40,276 nt of DNA. Source: an uncultured Saprospiraceae bacterium. Its GTDB lineage: Bacteria > Bacteroidota > Bacteroidia > Chitinophagales > Saprospiraceae. Location: assembly GCA_938022935.1 (NCBI GenBank), contig CALIHL010000037.1, positions 1-40,276 on the forward strand. The letters run 5' to 3'. The position numbers and the translations under genes are program-made. Position 1 is the stretch's first letter, and each line of letters opens with the position of its first letter. Below the pieces are notes generated by a model that saw only the letters and a list, made by a program, of their open reading frames with translations, had not been told where the DNA came from and did not search any database. Positions 33,672-40,276 of this stretch are shown one piece after another.

Positions 33672-34811
33672 GTGAATATATACGATGTCTATAGTTTATA
33701 TGACGTTACACCGGTAAAAGGGAAAGGTCCCTATGTATATGATGAGAGCGGCACAGAATATCTAGACTTCTATGGCGGACACGCGGTGATCAGCATAGGT
33801 CATAGTCATCCACATTATATCAATGCCATCACCGATCAATTAGAACAAATAGCCTTCTATTCAAATTCTGTTAACAATCCGCTTCAACAGGAGTTGGCTG
33901 ACAAGTTAGAAGCGATAAGCCAGGTCAAGGGATACGATTTATTTTTAATCAATAGCGGCGCTGAAGCAAATGATAACGCCTTGAAGCTTGCGTCTTTTTA
34001 CAATGGTCGAAAAAGTATACTGGCGCTTACGAATAGCTTCCACGGTAGAACATCCGCAGCGATCAACGTAACCCATACTGGCAGAAAGCATCAGGCTCCG
34101 ATCAACCATGGTGCTGAAGTAGTTTACTGCGATCATGAAAATTTAGAAGAAATTATAAAAGAAGTTAAAAGTGGTCATCATGCTTGTATCATAATAGAAG
34201 GCATACAAGGTGTAGGTGGATTGGATATGATCGATCCAAGCTATCTTCAGGATATAAGAAAAGCATGTGATGAAAGTGATACGATCCTTATCATGGATGA
34301 GGTGCAATGCGGCTATGGCCGATCCGGACAATTCTTCTCGTTTCAATCTGCTGATATCAGACCTGACATCATTACAACAGCAAAAGGTATGGGCAATGGC
34401 TTCCCTGTAAGTGGCGTCCTTATAGACCCCATCAAGATGCCTGCCGTAAAATCAAGACTTGGGACCACTTATGGAGGCAATCACTTGGCATGTGCCGCTA
34501 GCATCGCTGTTCTTGAAGTGATACGAGAAGAAAACCTTGTACACAATGCAAAGACTCTAGGAGCACAACTCAAAAGCGCACTTGCTCAACTACCCTATGT
34601 GACTAATGTCAAAGGTGCTGGATTGATGATGGGTTTAGAGTTAGAATTTGCAATCAAAAGCTTACGAAAAGATCTGATTTTTAAGCACCAACTATTTACT
34701 GGTAGTTCGACAAATCCTAATCTACTCAGACTCCTTCCGCCTCTTAATATTAATCAAGGACATGTAGATCAATTTTTAGAAAAACTGTCTGCAGGACTTA
34801 AATCAATATAG
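33672..34811 (+). CDS. argD: N-acyl-ornithine aminotransferase (ArgD)
   Basis: A 379-residue class III aminotransferase. The start is GTG at 33672, 21 bp after argC; it yields MNIYDVYSLYDVTPVKGKG, the family's standard N-terminus, so no ATG further in is preferred. PLP-site features: NSGAEANDNALKLA (94-107), FHGRTSAA, MDEVQCGYGRSG (208-219), and Schiff-base Lys238 in ITTAKGMGNGFPVSG. The C-terminal LRLLPPLNI is also typical. It converts N-acyl-glutamate semialdehyde to N-acyl-ornithine for the transcarbamylase encoded 2 bp downstream. Homologues often accept both acetyl and succinyl substrates. Confidence 0.94.
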   Translation: MNIYDVYSLYDVTPVKGKGPYVYDESGTEYLDFYGGHAVISIGHSHPHYINAITDQLEQIAFYSNSVNNPLQQELADKLEAISQVKGYDLFLINSGAEANDNALKLASFYNGRKSILALTNSFHGRTSAAINVTHTGRKHQAPINHGAEVVYCDHENLEEIIKEVKSGHHACIIIEGIQGVGGLDMIDPSYLQDIRKACDESDTILIMDEVQCGYGRSGQFFSFQSADIRPDIITTAKGMGNGFPVSGVLIDPIKMPAVKSRLGTTYGGNHLACAASIAVLEVIREENLVHNAKTLGAQLKSALAQLPYVTNVKGAGLMMGLELEFAIKSLRKDLIFKHQLFTGSSTNPNLLRLLPPLNINQGHVDQFLEKLSAGLKSI

Positions 34812-34813
34812 GC

Positions 34814-35761
34814 ATGAACAATTTTTACTCTGTACAAGATGTATCTAATCTTGATGAGTTGATTATAACAGCTCAAGCCATGAAAGCGCACCCATTAAAG
34901 CATCAAGCGCTAGGCAATGGAAAGCTAATAGTGTTACTTTTTTTCAATCCCAGCTTACGTACTAAACTCAGCACTCAGAAGGCTGCCATGAACTTGGGCA
35001 TGCAAGTGATCAGCATGGACATGAAAGATAGCTGGGCATGGGAGTTTGAAGATGGTGTCACAATGAATAAGGACAAAGCAGAACATATCAAGGAAGCTGC
35101 TAATGTTATCTGCAGTTATGCTGATATCATAGCTATTCGTTCATTTCCATCATTAAAGGACAAGAAAGAAGACTATCGCGATCAGGTGATCCGAAGTTTT
35201 ATCAAGTATAGTACGAAGCCGATCATCAATCTCGAATCAGCTATCAGACATCCTCTACAGTCATTTGCTGATCTACTGACCATGAGAGAACATTGTAAAA
35301 TAGAAAAACCTAAGATTGTTTTGTCATGGGCGCCTCACCCCAAAGCACTCCCTCAGGCCGTATCTAATTCGTTTTTAGAATGGATGCATGCTGCTGGCCA
35401 TCAAGTAACCGTGACTTATCCACAAGGATATGAACTTGACGAATCCTTTATGCAAGGACATCAAGTAGAATATGATCAAGAAAAAGCATTTGCAGAAGCG
35501 GATATCATCTACGTAAAAAACTGGTCACCACTTTCTAATTATGGACAAGTGGTTTCTCAAGATGCAAACTGGATGATTACTGCAGACAAACTATCTCGGA
35601 CCAATAACGCTAAACTCCTACACTGTCTCCCGGTCAGGAGAAATGTTGTCATAGCAGATGATGCTATAGATAGTGATCACTCTGCGATATATCAATTAGC
35701 AGAAAATAGACTTTATACCGCACAGGCTGTTATCTATAACATTCTAAAAGCTAACGCATAG
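34814..35761 (+). CDS. argF': N-succinylornithine (or N-acetylornithine) carbamoyltransferase, ArgF'
   Basis: A 315-residue transcarbamylase of the ArgF' type. The carbamoyl phosphate loop is SLRTKLS (47-53) in place of the STRTR of ordinary ornithine enzymes; WAWEFEDG (74-81) and HCLPVRRN (270-277) are diagnostic of the acylornithine group. Against the Xanthomonas acetylornithine enzyme, as I recall its sequence, Glu92 aligns with Ala89 and the carboxylated Lys302 with Val279. Small residues at the first position are reported to favour N-succinylornithine, and the Bacteroides fragilis enzyme is of that kind. The succinyl preference is thus inferred, the family is firm. It is last in the operon, 2 bp after argD. 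Confidence 0.93.
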   Translation: MNNFYSVQDVSNLDELIITAQAMKAHPLKHQALGNGKLIVLLFFNPSLRTKLSTQKAAMNLGMQVISMDMKDSWAWEFEDGVTMNKDKAEHIKEAANVICSYADIIAIRSFPSLKDKKEDYRDQVIRSFIKYSTKPIINLESAIRHPLQSFADLLTMREHCKIEKPKIVLSWAPHPKALPQAVSNSFLEWMHAAGHQVTVTYPQGYELDESFMQGHQVEYDQEKAFAEADIIYVKNWSPLSNYGQVVSQDANWMITADKLSRTNNAKLLHCLPVRRNVVIADDAIDSDHSAIYQLAENRLYTAQAVIYNILKANA

Positions 35762-35762
35762 A

Positions 35763-36252
35763 CTAGTTGACTTCTGAAAGCGTGAAAGTATCCTTCCAGA
35801 CATGAACTTGCTTTTGAAAAACATAAGAGCACAAACCGAAATAGATAAATAGGATCACGCTGAATGTGGACATATCTGTTATCCTCGTCCTTGTAATCGT
35901 CTCAGATATAAAAGCTGCATATAGTCCAACTACTGACCAATACATAAATTCCATAGTGTAAGCCAATCCAATGCTTCTCTGGACGACGTAGTATCGCTGG
36001 AATGACCCCAAGTATCAAAGAAAAAGCTGAGACTACTGCCATGTAATGAAACATCCCCCAGCCATCAAACAATCGATAAATCATAAATGCGGTTGTTATG
36101 CATACGACCATCGATAAGGTGTAACCGTAACCTATCTTCTTATGTCTATCTGTCCCTTTTTTACTAAAGATGACCATTGCTCCCAAGATCATAGCAAAGA
36201 TTGAAAATATCAGATGGATGAGTCCAGTTGTGCTGTAAACGATAGAGTCCAT
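35763..36252 (-). pseudogene. DUF2306-like membrane protein, frameshifted
   Basis: Two overlapping frames together make one protein. The first (from the ATG at 36252) carries four hydrophobic segments and the family-like GMFHYMAVVSAFSLILGVIP, then reads off-frame after WIGLH and stops at 35902. The second frame resumes with MEFMYWSVVGLYAAFISE and runs to 35763. Removing one base around 35953-35956 joins them as LHMEFMYWS, which matches the spacing of the family's H-x-x-x-M-x-W-S motif and gives about 162 residues. Family assignment is from memory of DUF2306. It may be a recent pseudogene, a sequencing error, or, less likely, programmed shifting. A perfect 12-bp hairpin lies 7 nt upstream of the ATG. 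Confidence 0.7.
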
Positions 36253-36259
36253 ATTGGAA

Positions 36260-36286
36260 TTATTACCTTGAAAATCAAGGTAATAA
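36260..36286 (-). repeat. Perfect 12-bp hairpin directly upstream of the DUF2306-like gene
   Basis: TTATTACCTTGA (36260-36271) and TCAAGGTAATAA (36275-36286) are exact complements with a 3-base loop. In the minus direction it ends 7 nt before the ATG at 36252, where a ribosome would bind. It could be the terminator of the SH3 gene (no U-run follows), an operator, or a translation-blocking stem. Confidence 0.6.
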
Positions 36287-36355
36287 CTAATGTACAGTTA
36301 AGAGATTAGAATCGACAAAGAGAGCTTACATCTCTATAAACGAACTTGTAGTTCA

Positions 36356-36850
36356 CTACAGCTTATCCAAATAGTTGCCCCATACCCAGCCTTCTTGGTC
36401 TGCGTACTTGATGCGGCACCATTGGCCCATCGCACCATCGAGAAACAACTGTCTCTCGTCAAAATATAAGATACTTACTTTGCTGCCTGTAGGGATTCTA
36501 ATTACGATCTCGCTTTCTAAGGAAGCTTCTGATCGCATATTAAGAGTAGCGGATGAAGTATTGATGATGCCCTTTTGAAAGCCATCACCAGTTTTACATT
36601 GATCGAGTTCTTCATTGAGTGCGACAAGAGTAGCTTCTTTCTCTTCAACTAAAGCTACCAGTTCTGTCTTTGTCAGTCGTCTGATATCATCAGAAGCCAG
36701 GTCTGAAGCAAACATCGTCTTCAACACTTTAACTGGAGATTGTTTTGTAAATACTGAGTATCCTAAGAGGGCTACAATTAGGCCAAATACTACAAAGCTA
36801 ACCCAAGGCCAGATTTTTGACCTTTCTTTATATGATCTGCGACGTGCCAC
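36356..36850 (-). CDS. Membrane-anchored SH3-domain protein
   Basis: A 164-residue protein. A basic N-terminus (MARRRSYKERSK) precedes one membrane segment (about 14-32), giving an inside-to-outside anchor. A helical, charged stretch (55-88, LTKTELVALVEEKEATLVAL) may form a coiled coil. The end is a bacterial SH3-like domain (about 95-164): SATLNMRSEASLESEIVIRI, GSKVSILYF and GQWCRIKYADQEGWVWGNYL. Such domains bind peptidoglycan peptides or proteins in the periplasm. It follows the lipoprotein gene by 6 bp on the same strand, so the two probably form a small envelope operon. No enzyme motif. Confidence 0.82.
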   Translation of the reverse strand: MARRRSYKERSKIWPWVSFVVFGLIVALLGYSVFTKQSPVKVLKTMFASDLASDDIRRLTKTELVALVEEKEATLVALNEELDQCKTGDGFQKGIINTSSATLNMRSEASLESEIVIRIPTGSKVSILYFDERQLFLDGAMGQWCRIKYADQEGWVWGNYLDKL

Positions 36851-36856
36851 GGATAT

Positions 36857-37324
36857 CTATTGGACAGACTTGTACATGGACTTTACCTGATCAAGCGTAT
36901 GCTTGCTTGACATGCCCGCTTGAATGACATACTGCTTATCGCCTCTGATCTTTACATGACGAAAATCATAGTTGATATAATTTTCATCTACTTTCTTCTC
37001 AAATAAAAATCCAGCTTCATCCTCGCTGATGATCTTGGAGAAGTACTTTGACCCTTCGATCTCGCCCTTTAATCTACTGATGACTTTTGCTACATCCAGC
37101 TGATTGGCTTCTGACTCAAATATCTGAATCGAATAACCAGCTTCATTCTTTATGGTCACATCCTTCATGATACCAAGATCACTTGATGAGACCTCCACAT
37201 CTTCTGGAGCATCAATCTTTAAGGGTAGACCTTCCGATAGTAAGTCGAGAGGCTTAAGTGGCGGACCTGATGGTTTACATGCTATAAAAGCAACAAAAAA
37301 CACTAAACAATAGATTGGTCTCAT
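36857..37324 (-). CDS. Small lipoprotein of unknown function
   Basis: A 155-residue predicted lipoprotein: a hydrophobic signal (YCLVFFVAFIAC) ends at Cys16, followed by KPSGPP. The remainder is a small alpha/beta domain with IMKDVTIKNEAGYSIQIFES, a helix QLDVAKVISRLKGEIEGS, and a strand pair ending KQYVIQAGMSSKHTLDQV. I do not recognise a named family. It is first of a likely pair with the SH3-domain gene (6 bp apart), both apparently facing the periplasm. Its upstream region contains the terminator of the LysM gene, so it must have its own promoter in the 100 bp between. Confidence 0.75.
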   Translation of the reverse strand: MRPIYCLVFFVAFIACKPSGPPLKPLDLLSEGLPLKIDAPEDVEVSSSDLGIMKDVTIKNEAGYSIQIFESEANQLDVAKVISRLKGEIEGSKYFSKIISEDEAGFLFEKKVDENYINYDFRHVKIRGDKQYVIQAGMSSKHTLDQVKSMYKSVQ

Positions 37325-37426
37325 AATATGTAACGCGTGCTTATGAAATGGTACGCTGCAATGAACGGCTAATATAGGTTATCGTCTAGGTATTAGCACT
37401 AGAGGTTAACCCCTTAGTAGAATTGA

Positions 37427-37474
37427 AACAAAAAGAGGGACCGCGTATATCTCAACGACGATCCCTCTTTTGTT
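37427..37474 (-). terminator. Intrinsic terminator after the LysM gene
   Basis: AAAAGAGGGA (37431-37440) pairs with TCCCTCTTTT (37462-37471), extended by three further pairs around one bulged A; the loop is 21 bases. In the minus direction the stem ends in TTTTTGTTTC. It begins 17 bp after the LysM gene stop. Confidence 0.75.
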
Positions 37475-37490
37475 ATTTATACAAAGACGC

Positions 37491-37943
37491 TTAGAGCGCT
37501 GGTATTCGGAGTATTTGTCCTGGATAGATCTTATCCGGGTGCGAAAGCATAGGCTTGTTCGCTTCAAATATAGCGTTGTACTTCATCGGATCACCGTAAA
37601 CTTCTTTAGCAATCTTAGAAAGAGAGTCACCGCTCTTAACTTCGTGAAAGATTGACTCTGGCTCAGGGTTAAGTACTGTGATGTTATCAGCTACTGCGCC
37701 GATCCCCTCTACATTACCAAGAGCAAGGATAATCTTTTCTCTGTCTGCGTTAGTCCCTGTCCTACCTTCTACTATAACTTGCTCGGCAAGATCAATGTTT
37801 AAGCCATTAACAGGAATGCCCAATGCGGCAACAGCATTATTCAATGCTTGAATTTTTGATTGCTCTGCAGATAAGGCTGGAGCTGTTTCTTTGTTACCGA
37901 AAATCTTTTTACCGGCACCTTTGATAAAAGAAAATAAACCCAT
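37491..37943 (-). CDS. Kbp/YgaU-like BON-LysM protein
   Basis: A 150-residue protein closely resembling E. coli Kbp (YgaU), a cytoplasmic potassium-binding protein. Both start MGLF-F-K-AG. A BON domain (about 25-92, with EQVIVEGRTG and LGNVEGIGAV) is followed by a LysM domain (about 98-150, HEVKSGDSLSKIAKEVYGD and the conserved EANKPMLSHPDKIYPGQILR). There is no signal peptide, as in Kbp, so binding K+ rather than peptidoglycan is the likelier role. It is a single-gene unit with a terminator downstream. A terminator-like hairpin also sits 28 nt upstream of the ATG. Confidence 0.88.
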   Translation of the reverse strand: MGLFSFIKGAGKKIFGNKETAPALSAEQSKIQALNNAVAALGIPVNGLNIDLAEQVIVEGRTGTNADREKIILALGNVEGIGAVADNITVLNPEPESIFHEVKSGDSLSKIAKEVYGDPMKYNAIFEANKPMLSHPDKIYPGQILRIPAL

Positions 37944-37971
37944 GTGTGTTTTGATGTTTTAATATTGAAAA

Positions 37972-37989
37972 AAATGTCATTAGACATTT
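37972..37989 (-). terminator. Terminator-like hairpin in the 5' region of the LysM gene
   Basis: In the minus direction AAATGTC, loop TAAT and GACATTT form a 7-bp stem whose right arm runs into more T residues (seven T in total). It lies 28 nt before the LysM gene ATG and 124 nt after the reductase-gene stop, so it is either that gene's terminator or an attenuator of the LysM gene. A second hairpin, TGAAGT/ACTTCA, is at 38025-38043. Confidence 0.5.
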
Positions 37990-38113
37990 ATATAATGAGG
38001 AAAACCCAGTGATAAGTTCCACACTGAAGTAATTAAAACTTCAATCAATAACCCATCTCGGTTATCTTATAAAGTAAACTATGTCTTTAGATATTATGTA
38101 ATACGCCGATCCT

Positions 38114-38656
38114 TTATTTCATGACTTTATAGTGTAATAAGATCACACCGTTATCATAAGATTTCACACGCAGTCTCTCTAACTTCACACCCTCCAGTAG
38201 TCCGTTGAACATAGGTATACCACTACCCATCACAATAGGACAAGTCTTCAGATGTATCTCATCTATCAGTCCTTGATCCATCAGATAAGAGGCCATAACA
38301 CCTCCTCCACATAGGTAGATCGAAGATCCGGGCTTTCGTTTCAGAAGCCTGACATGTTGTACTAGGTTAGCACGGATGACCTTGAGATTAGCGTCGTGCT
38401 TTTCAAATCTCAACTTGCTACTATAGACAAAAGTGTTCATATGTGGATATGGATTATCCCCTGGCTTCATCCCATACTTATAACCAAACTCGTATGTCCT
38501 TCGTCCCAAGATCGAAGTGTCGTACTTGGTAAGTGATTCTACATAATCAGGTATATGATCTCCCTCAGAGGGAAATAAATCAATACTGTCGTCACCTGCT
38601 GCTATAAATCCATCTATGGATATTGCAACATGATATATTAACTTACGACTTGACAT
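38114..38656 (-). CDS. Dihydrofolate reductase-like protein (RibD C-terminal domain family)
   Basis: A 180-residue protein of the DHFR/RibD-C fold. Family features: KLIYHVAISIDGFIA at the start, the TSILGRRTYEFG helix-loop binding NADPH, IYLCGGGVMASYLMDQGLIDE, with the glycine-rich GGG turn, and IHLKTCPIVMGSGIPMF. This subgroup (YyaP/YwjB-like) is separate from true FolA and its substrates are mostly unknown; pterin or pyrimidine reduction is a guess from the fold. It is divergent from the epimerase gene with just 11 bp between the two start codons, so each promoter must lie inside the other gene. Confidence 0.88.
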   Translation of the reverse strand: MSSRKLIYHVAISIDGFIAAGDDSIDLFPSEGDHIPDYVESLTKYDTSILGRRTYEFGYKYGMKPGDNPYPHMNTFVYSSKLRFEKHDANLKVIRANLVQHVRLLKRKPGSSIYLCGGGVMASYLMDQGLIDEIHLKTCPIVMGSGIPMFNGLLEGVKLERLRVKSYDNGVILLHYKVMK

Positions 38657-38667
38657 AGCTGAAGTTT

Positions 38668-39783
38668 ATGAATTGCAATATTACAAAGGTTGAGATTATT
38701 CCATTGCAGATAGAGCTTAATGAGCCATTCATTATCTCGATCGGTCCTATGACACATGCCAAGATCACAGTCGTCAAGGTTTATGCCGACAACGGTATCT
38801 TTGGTACTGGAGAATGTTGTCCTTATCGAACAATACACACCGAGAGTCAAGAAGGATCTGTAGCATCTGGGCAACATTTGGCGAAAGCCTTAATAGGAAA
38901 AGATGCTACTCACATCATGAGGATCAACAAGATCATGAAAGATATAATGCCTGAACATGCTTCCATAAAAGCAGCATTCGACATGGCCATACATGATCTC
39001 AACGCCAAGCTTGTAGAGCAACCGCTATATCGTTATCTCAATGGGGATCGAAGTAAAAAAATATATACTGATATGACGATCAGCCTAATGGACTTAGACA
39101 AGATGGTGGCTAAGTCTCTTGAGTATAAAAAAGCAGGATTTCCAGTGCAGAAGATTAAACTAGGCGACTCCAATAGCGCCAATGATGTCGAGCGAGTAAC
39201 TGCGATCAGAAAGGCGGTCGGCGATGGCTATCCTTTGTGTCTAGATGCTAATCAAGGTTGGGATTACGAAGGAGCAGTATCAGCCCTAACTGCGATGGCA
39301 TCCCTGGACATATCTCATTGCGAAGCACCGATATACAGCGGTAATCATGAAGAACTAAAAGCTATCAAGGAGTTATCTCCTATACCCATCATGGGCGACG
39401 AATCAGTCTTTAGCCCAGAAGACGCTTACAATATGCTTCATAAAGGATGCATCGAGCAAGTCAATATTAAACTAGGTAAATCAAGTGGCATCCATCAAGC
39501 CATGAAGATCGCTGCTGTAGCAGAATCCGCAGGTGTAGAGTGCCAGGTCGGCTGCTTCTCAGAGACCAGACTTGGGATATCTGCATTGGTACATTATTCG
39601 ATGGCGTGGGATCATATCATACATCACGATCTTGACTCGCCACTGATGCAATCTGAAGACCCCATTATTGGAGGACTGACCTATCATGATGACTGGTCTG
39701 TAACAGTATCAGATGCACCAGGCATCGGCGCAGAATACGATCCGAGCTTCCTCAATAAGTGGGATAAAATAGAAATCGCCTGA
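38668..39783 (+). CDS. Dipeptide epimerase (enolase superfamily)
   Basis: A 371-residue member of the muconate-lactonizing subgroup. The catalytic set is complete: Lys162/Lys164 in QKIKLG, metal ligands Asp193 (CLDANQGW), Glu219 (HCEAPI) and Asp244 (MGDES), and Lys268 (NIKLGK) as second base. A C-terminal DLD (321-323) matches the DxD that grips the amino group of the dipeptide in L-Ala-D/L-Glu epimerases, so a dipeptide substrate is favoured over a sugar acid or muconate. In peptidoglycan recycling this enzyme converts L-Ala-D-Glu to L-Ala-L-Glu. The exact dipeptide is uncertain, since Bacteroidota epimerases vary. Its ATG lies 11 bp from that of the divergent reductase gene. Confidence 0.9.
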   Translation: MNCNITKVEIIPLQIELNEPFIISIGPMTHAKITVVKVYADNGIFGTGECCPYRTIHTESQEGSVASGQHLAKALIGKDATHIMRINKIMKDIMPEHASIKAAFDMAIHDLNAKLVEQPLYRYLNGDRSKKIYTDMTISLMDLDKMVAKSLEYKKAGFPVQKIKLGDSNSANDVERVTAIRKAVGDGYPLCLDANQGWDYEGAVSALTAMASLDISHCEAPIYSGNHEELKAIKELSPIPIMGDESVFSPEDAYNMLHKGCIEQVNIKLGKSSGIHQAMKIAAVAESAGVECQVGCFSETRLGISALVHYSMAWDHIIHHDLDSPLMQSEDPIIGGLTYHDDWSVTVSDAPGIGAEYDPSFLNKWDKIEIA

Positions 39784-39857
39784 TTTCCATATTTTTTGCC
39801 TGTGAAGATGCTTTATCTTATATAATATACGTTAGTGCTATATACTCGTGAGGATAT

Positions 39858-39865
39858 TACATTTG
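39858..39865 (+). promoter_or_regulatory. Possible promoter -7 element for the last gene
   Basis: TACATTTG is an exact match to the Bacteroidota TAnnTTTG consensus, 18 bp before the ATG at 39884. The -33 region holds only a weak TTAGTG, so this is tentative; it would give a leader of about 12 nt. Confidence 0.4.
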
Positions 39866-39883
39866 TAGGACACTATCATTAGC

Positions 39884-40276
39884 ATGAAGAAGATATACCA
39901 CCTTATTCTATTAATAACATTTCTTGTTGCTGGGCACTCAGCTTTGGCTCAAGAGCAGTTCGAAAGAAGATACCCGTTACAACGTACGGACGTCATCACT
40001 TCGGCTATGGAGACCGTTGGAGAAGGATATGCGACCATTGGCGTAGAGATCAATCAGCAAGATGAAAGAGAGAATCTTAATCTCGTCTTCTTTGACAAGA
40101 AGGGTACAATAGATCGTTCTATCTCATTCTTCTATGGCGATACAGTCACTAATGAAGATTTTTTTGTTCAACAAGCCGGAGACATCATCAGACTGGAAAC
40201 AGGCAATTTTGTGCTCTCCGCCATATTAGATAAAGACTCTGAGAACAAAGCCATCAGCTTGATTAACTCAGGAGGA
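39884..40276 (+). CDS. Secreted protein, 5' part only (cut by window end)
   Basis: The frame from the ATG at 39884 stays open to the last base, 131 codons. It begins with a clear signal peptide: MKKIYHLILLITFLVAG, then HSALAQ before EQFERRYP. The visible mature part is beta-rich (YATIGVEINQ, LNLVFFDKKG, FVLSAILDKDSE) and contains FFYGDT. It resembles the N-terminal, repeat-like beta domains of large exported Bacteroidota proteins, which often end in a type IX secretion signal, but that end is not in view and no family is claimed. It is on the same strand as the epimerase gene, 100 bp downstream, with its own possible promoter. Confidence 0.75.
   Translation, partial: MKKIYHLILLITFLVAGHSALAQEQFERRYPLQRTDVITSAMETVGEGYATIGVEINQQDERENLNLVFFDKKGTIDRSISFFYGDTVTNEDFFVQQAGDIIRLETGNFVLSAILDKDSENKAISLINSGG

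Noticed and set aside
37470..37655. 61-residue Arg-rich plus-strand frame
   Set aside because: Antisense to the LysM gene and running into its terminator; Arg richness comes from the reversed coding strand.

Overview
The window looks like a chromosomal segment of a Bacteroidota bacterium; by eye it is AT-leaning (near 40% GC, not computed), possibly from the Saprospiria/Chitinophagia side of the phylum, though the genus cannot be fixed from sequence alone. The reasons are: an ArgF' type transcarbamylase inside an arginine operon led by a GNAT gene, the acpP-fabF-rnc order with pyk beside it, a DUF6913-like gene next to dapA, a TPR/DUF4292/LytM-domain cluster, few clear Shine-Dalgarno sequences, and a few TAnnTTTG-like -7 promoter elements. 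I see no rRNA, tRNA, CRISPR array, insertion sequence or phage gene. Almost all of it is ordinary dense chromosome.

Layout. 1-2.9 kb (minus): moxR/coxD-like ATPase, coxE-like VWA protein and coxG, an accessory set for a molybdenum hydroxylase whose structural genes would lie off the left edge. 3.0-5.5 kb (plus): accA, a DUF6913-like gene, dapA. 5.5-9.0 kb (minus): acpP, fabF, rnc and a YdjM-like membrane protein, with a perfect 15-bp inverted repeat between acpP and fabF. 9.2-16.6 kb (plus): pyk, TPR protein, DUF4292 lipoprotein, degenerate LytM/M23 protein, hflX, M29 aminopeptidase. 16.8-20.2 kb (plus): topA and purU. 20.2-30.5 kb: a mixed-strand stretch with an aminotransferase, an orphan protein with kinase-fold motifs, a sugar-phosphate nucleotidyltransferase, a large coiled-coil protein, asd, a secreted lamin-tail-domain protein, a phosphohexomutase and pcm. 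30.7-35.8 kb (plus): an arginine operon, GNAT-argG-argC-argD-argF', preceded by a long leader. 35.8-38.7 kb (minus): a frameshifted DUF2306-like gene, an SH3 protein, a lipoprotein, a Kbp/YgaU-like LysM protein and a DHFR-like reductase. 38.7-40.3 kb (plus): a dipeptide epimerase and the first 131 codons of a secreted protein cut by the window end.

How the genes work together. The arginine operon uses blocked (acylated) intermediates throughout. The ArgF' active-site residues (Ala89 and Val279, where the acetylornithine enzyme has Glu and Lys) suggest N-succinyl- rather than N-acetylornithine. Its leader contains a 22-codon GTG-started ORF with five Arg codons and alternative hairpins, which makes it a candidate attenuator. 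dapA and asd both feed lysine/diaminopimelate synthesis but sit apart. The LytM-domain protein and the dipeptide epimerase point to peptidoglycan remodelling and recycling. The most novel-looking items are the arginine leader, the orphan kinase-fold protein, the long stem in the acpP-fabF-rnc message, and the CoxG/D/E set.
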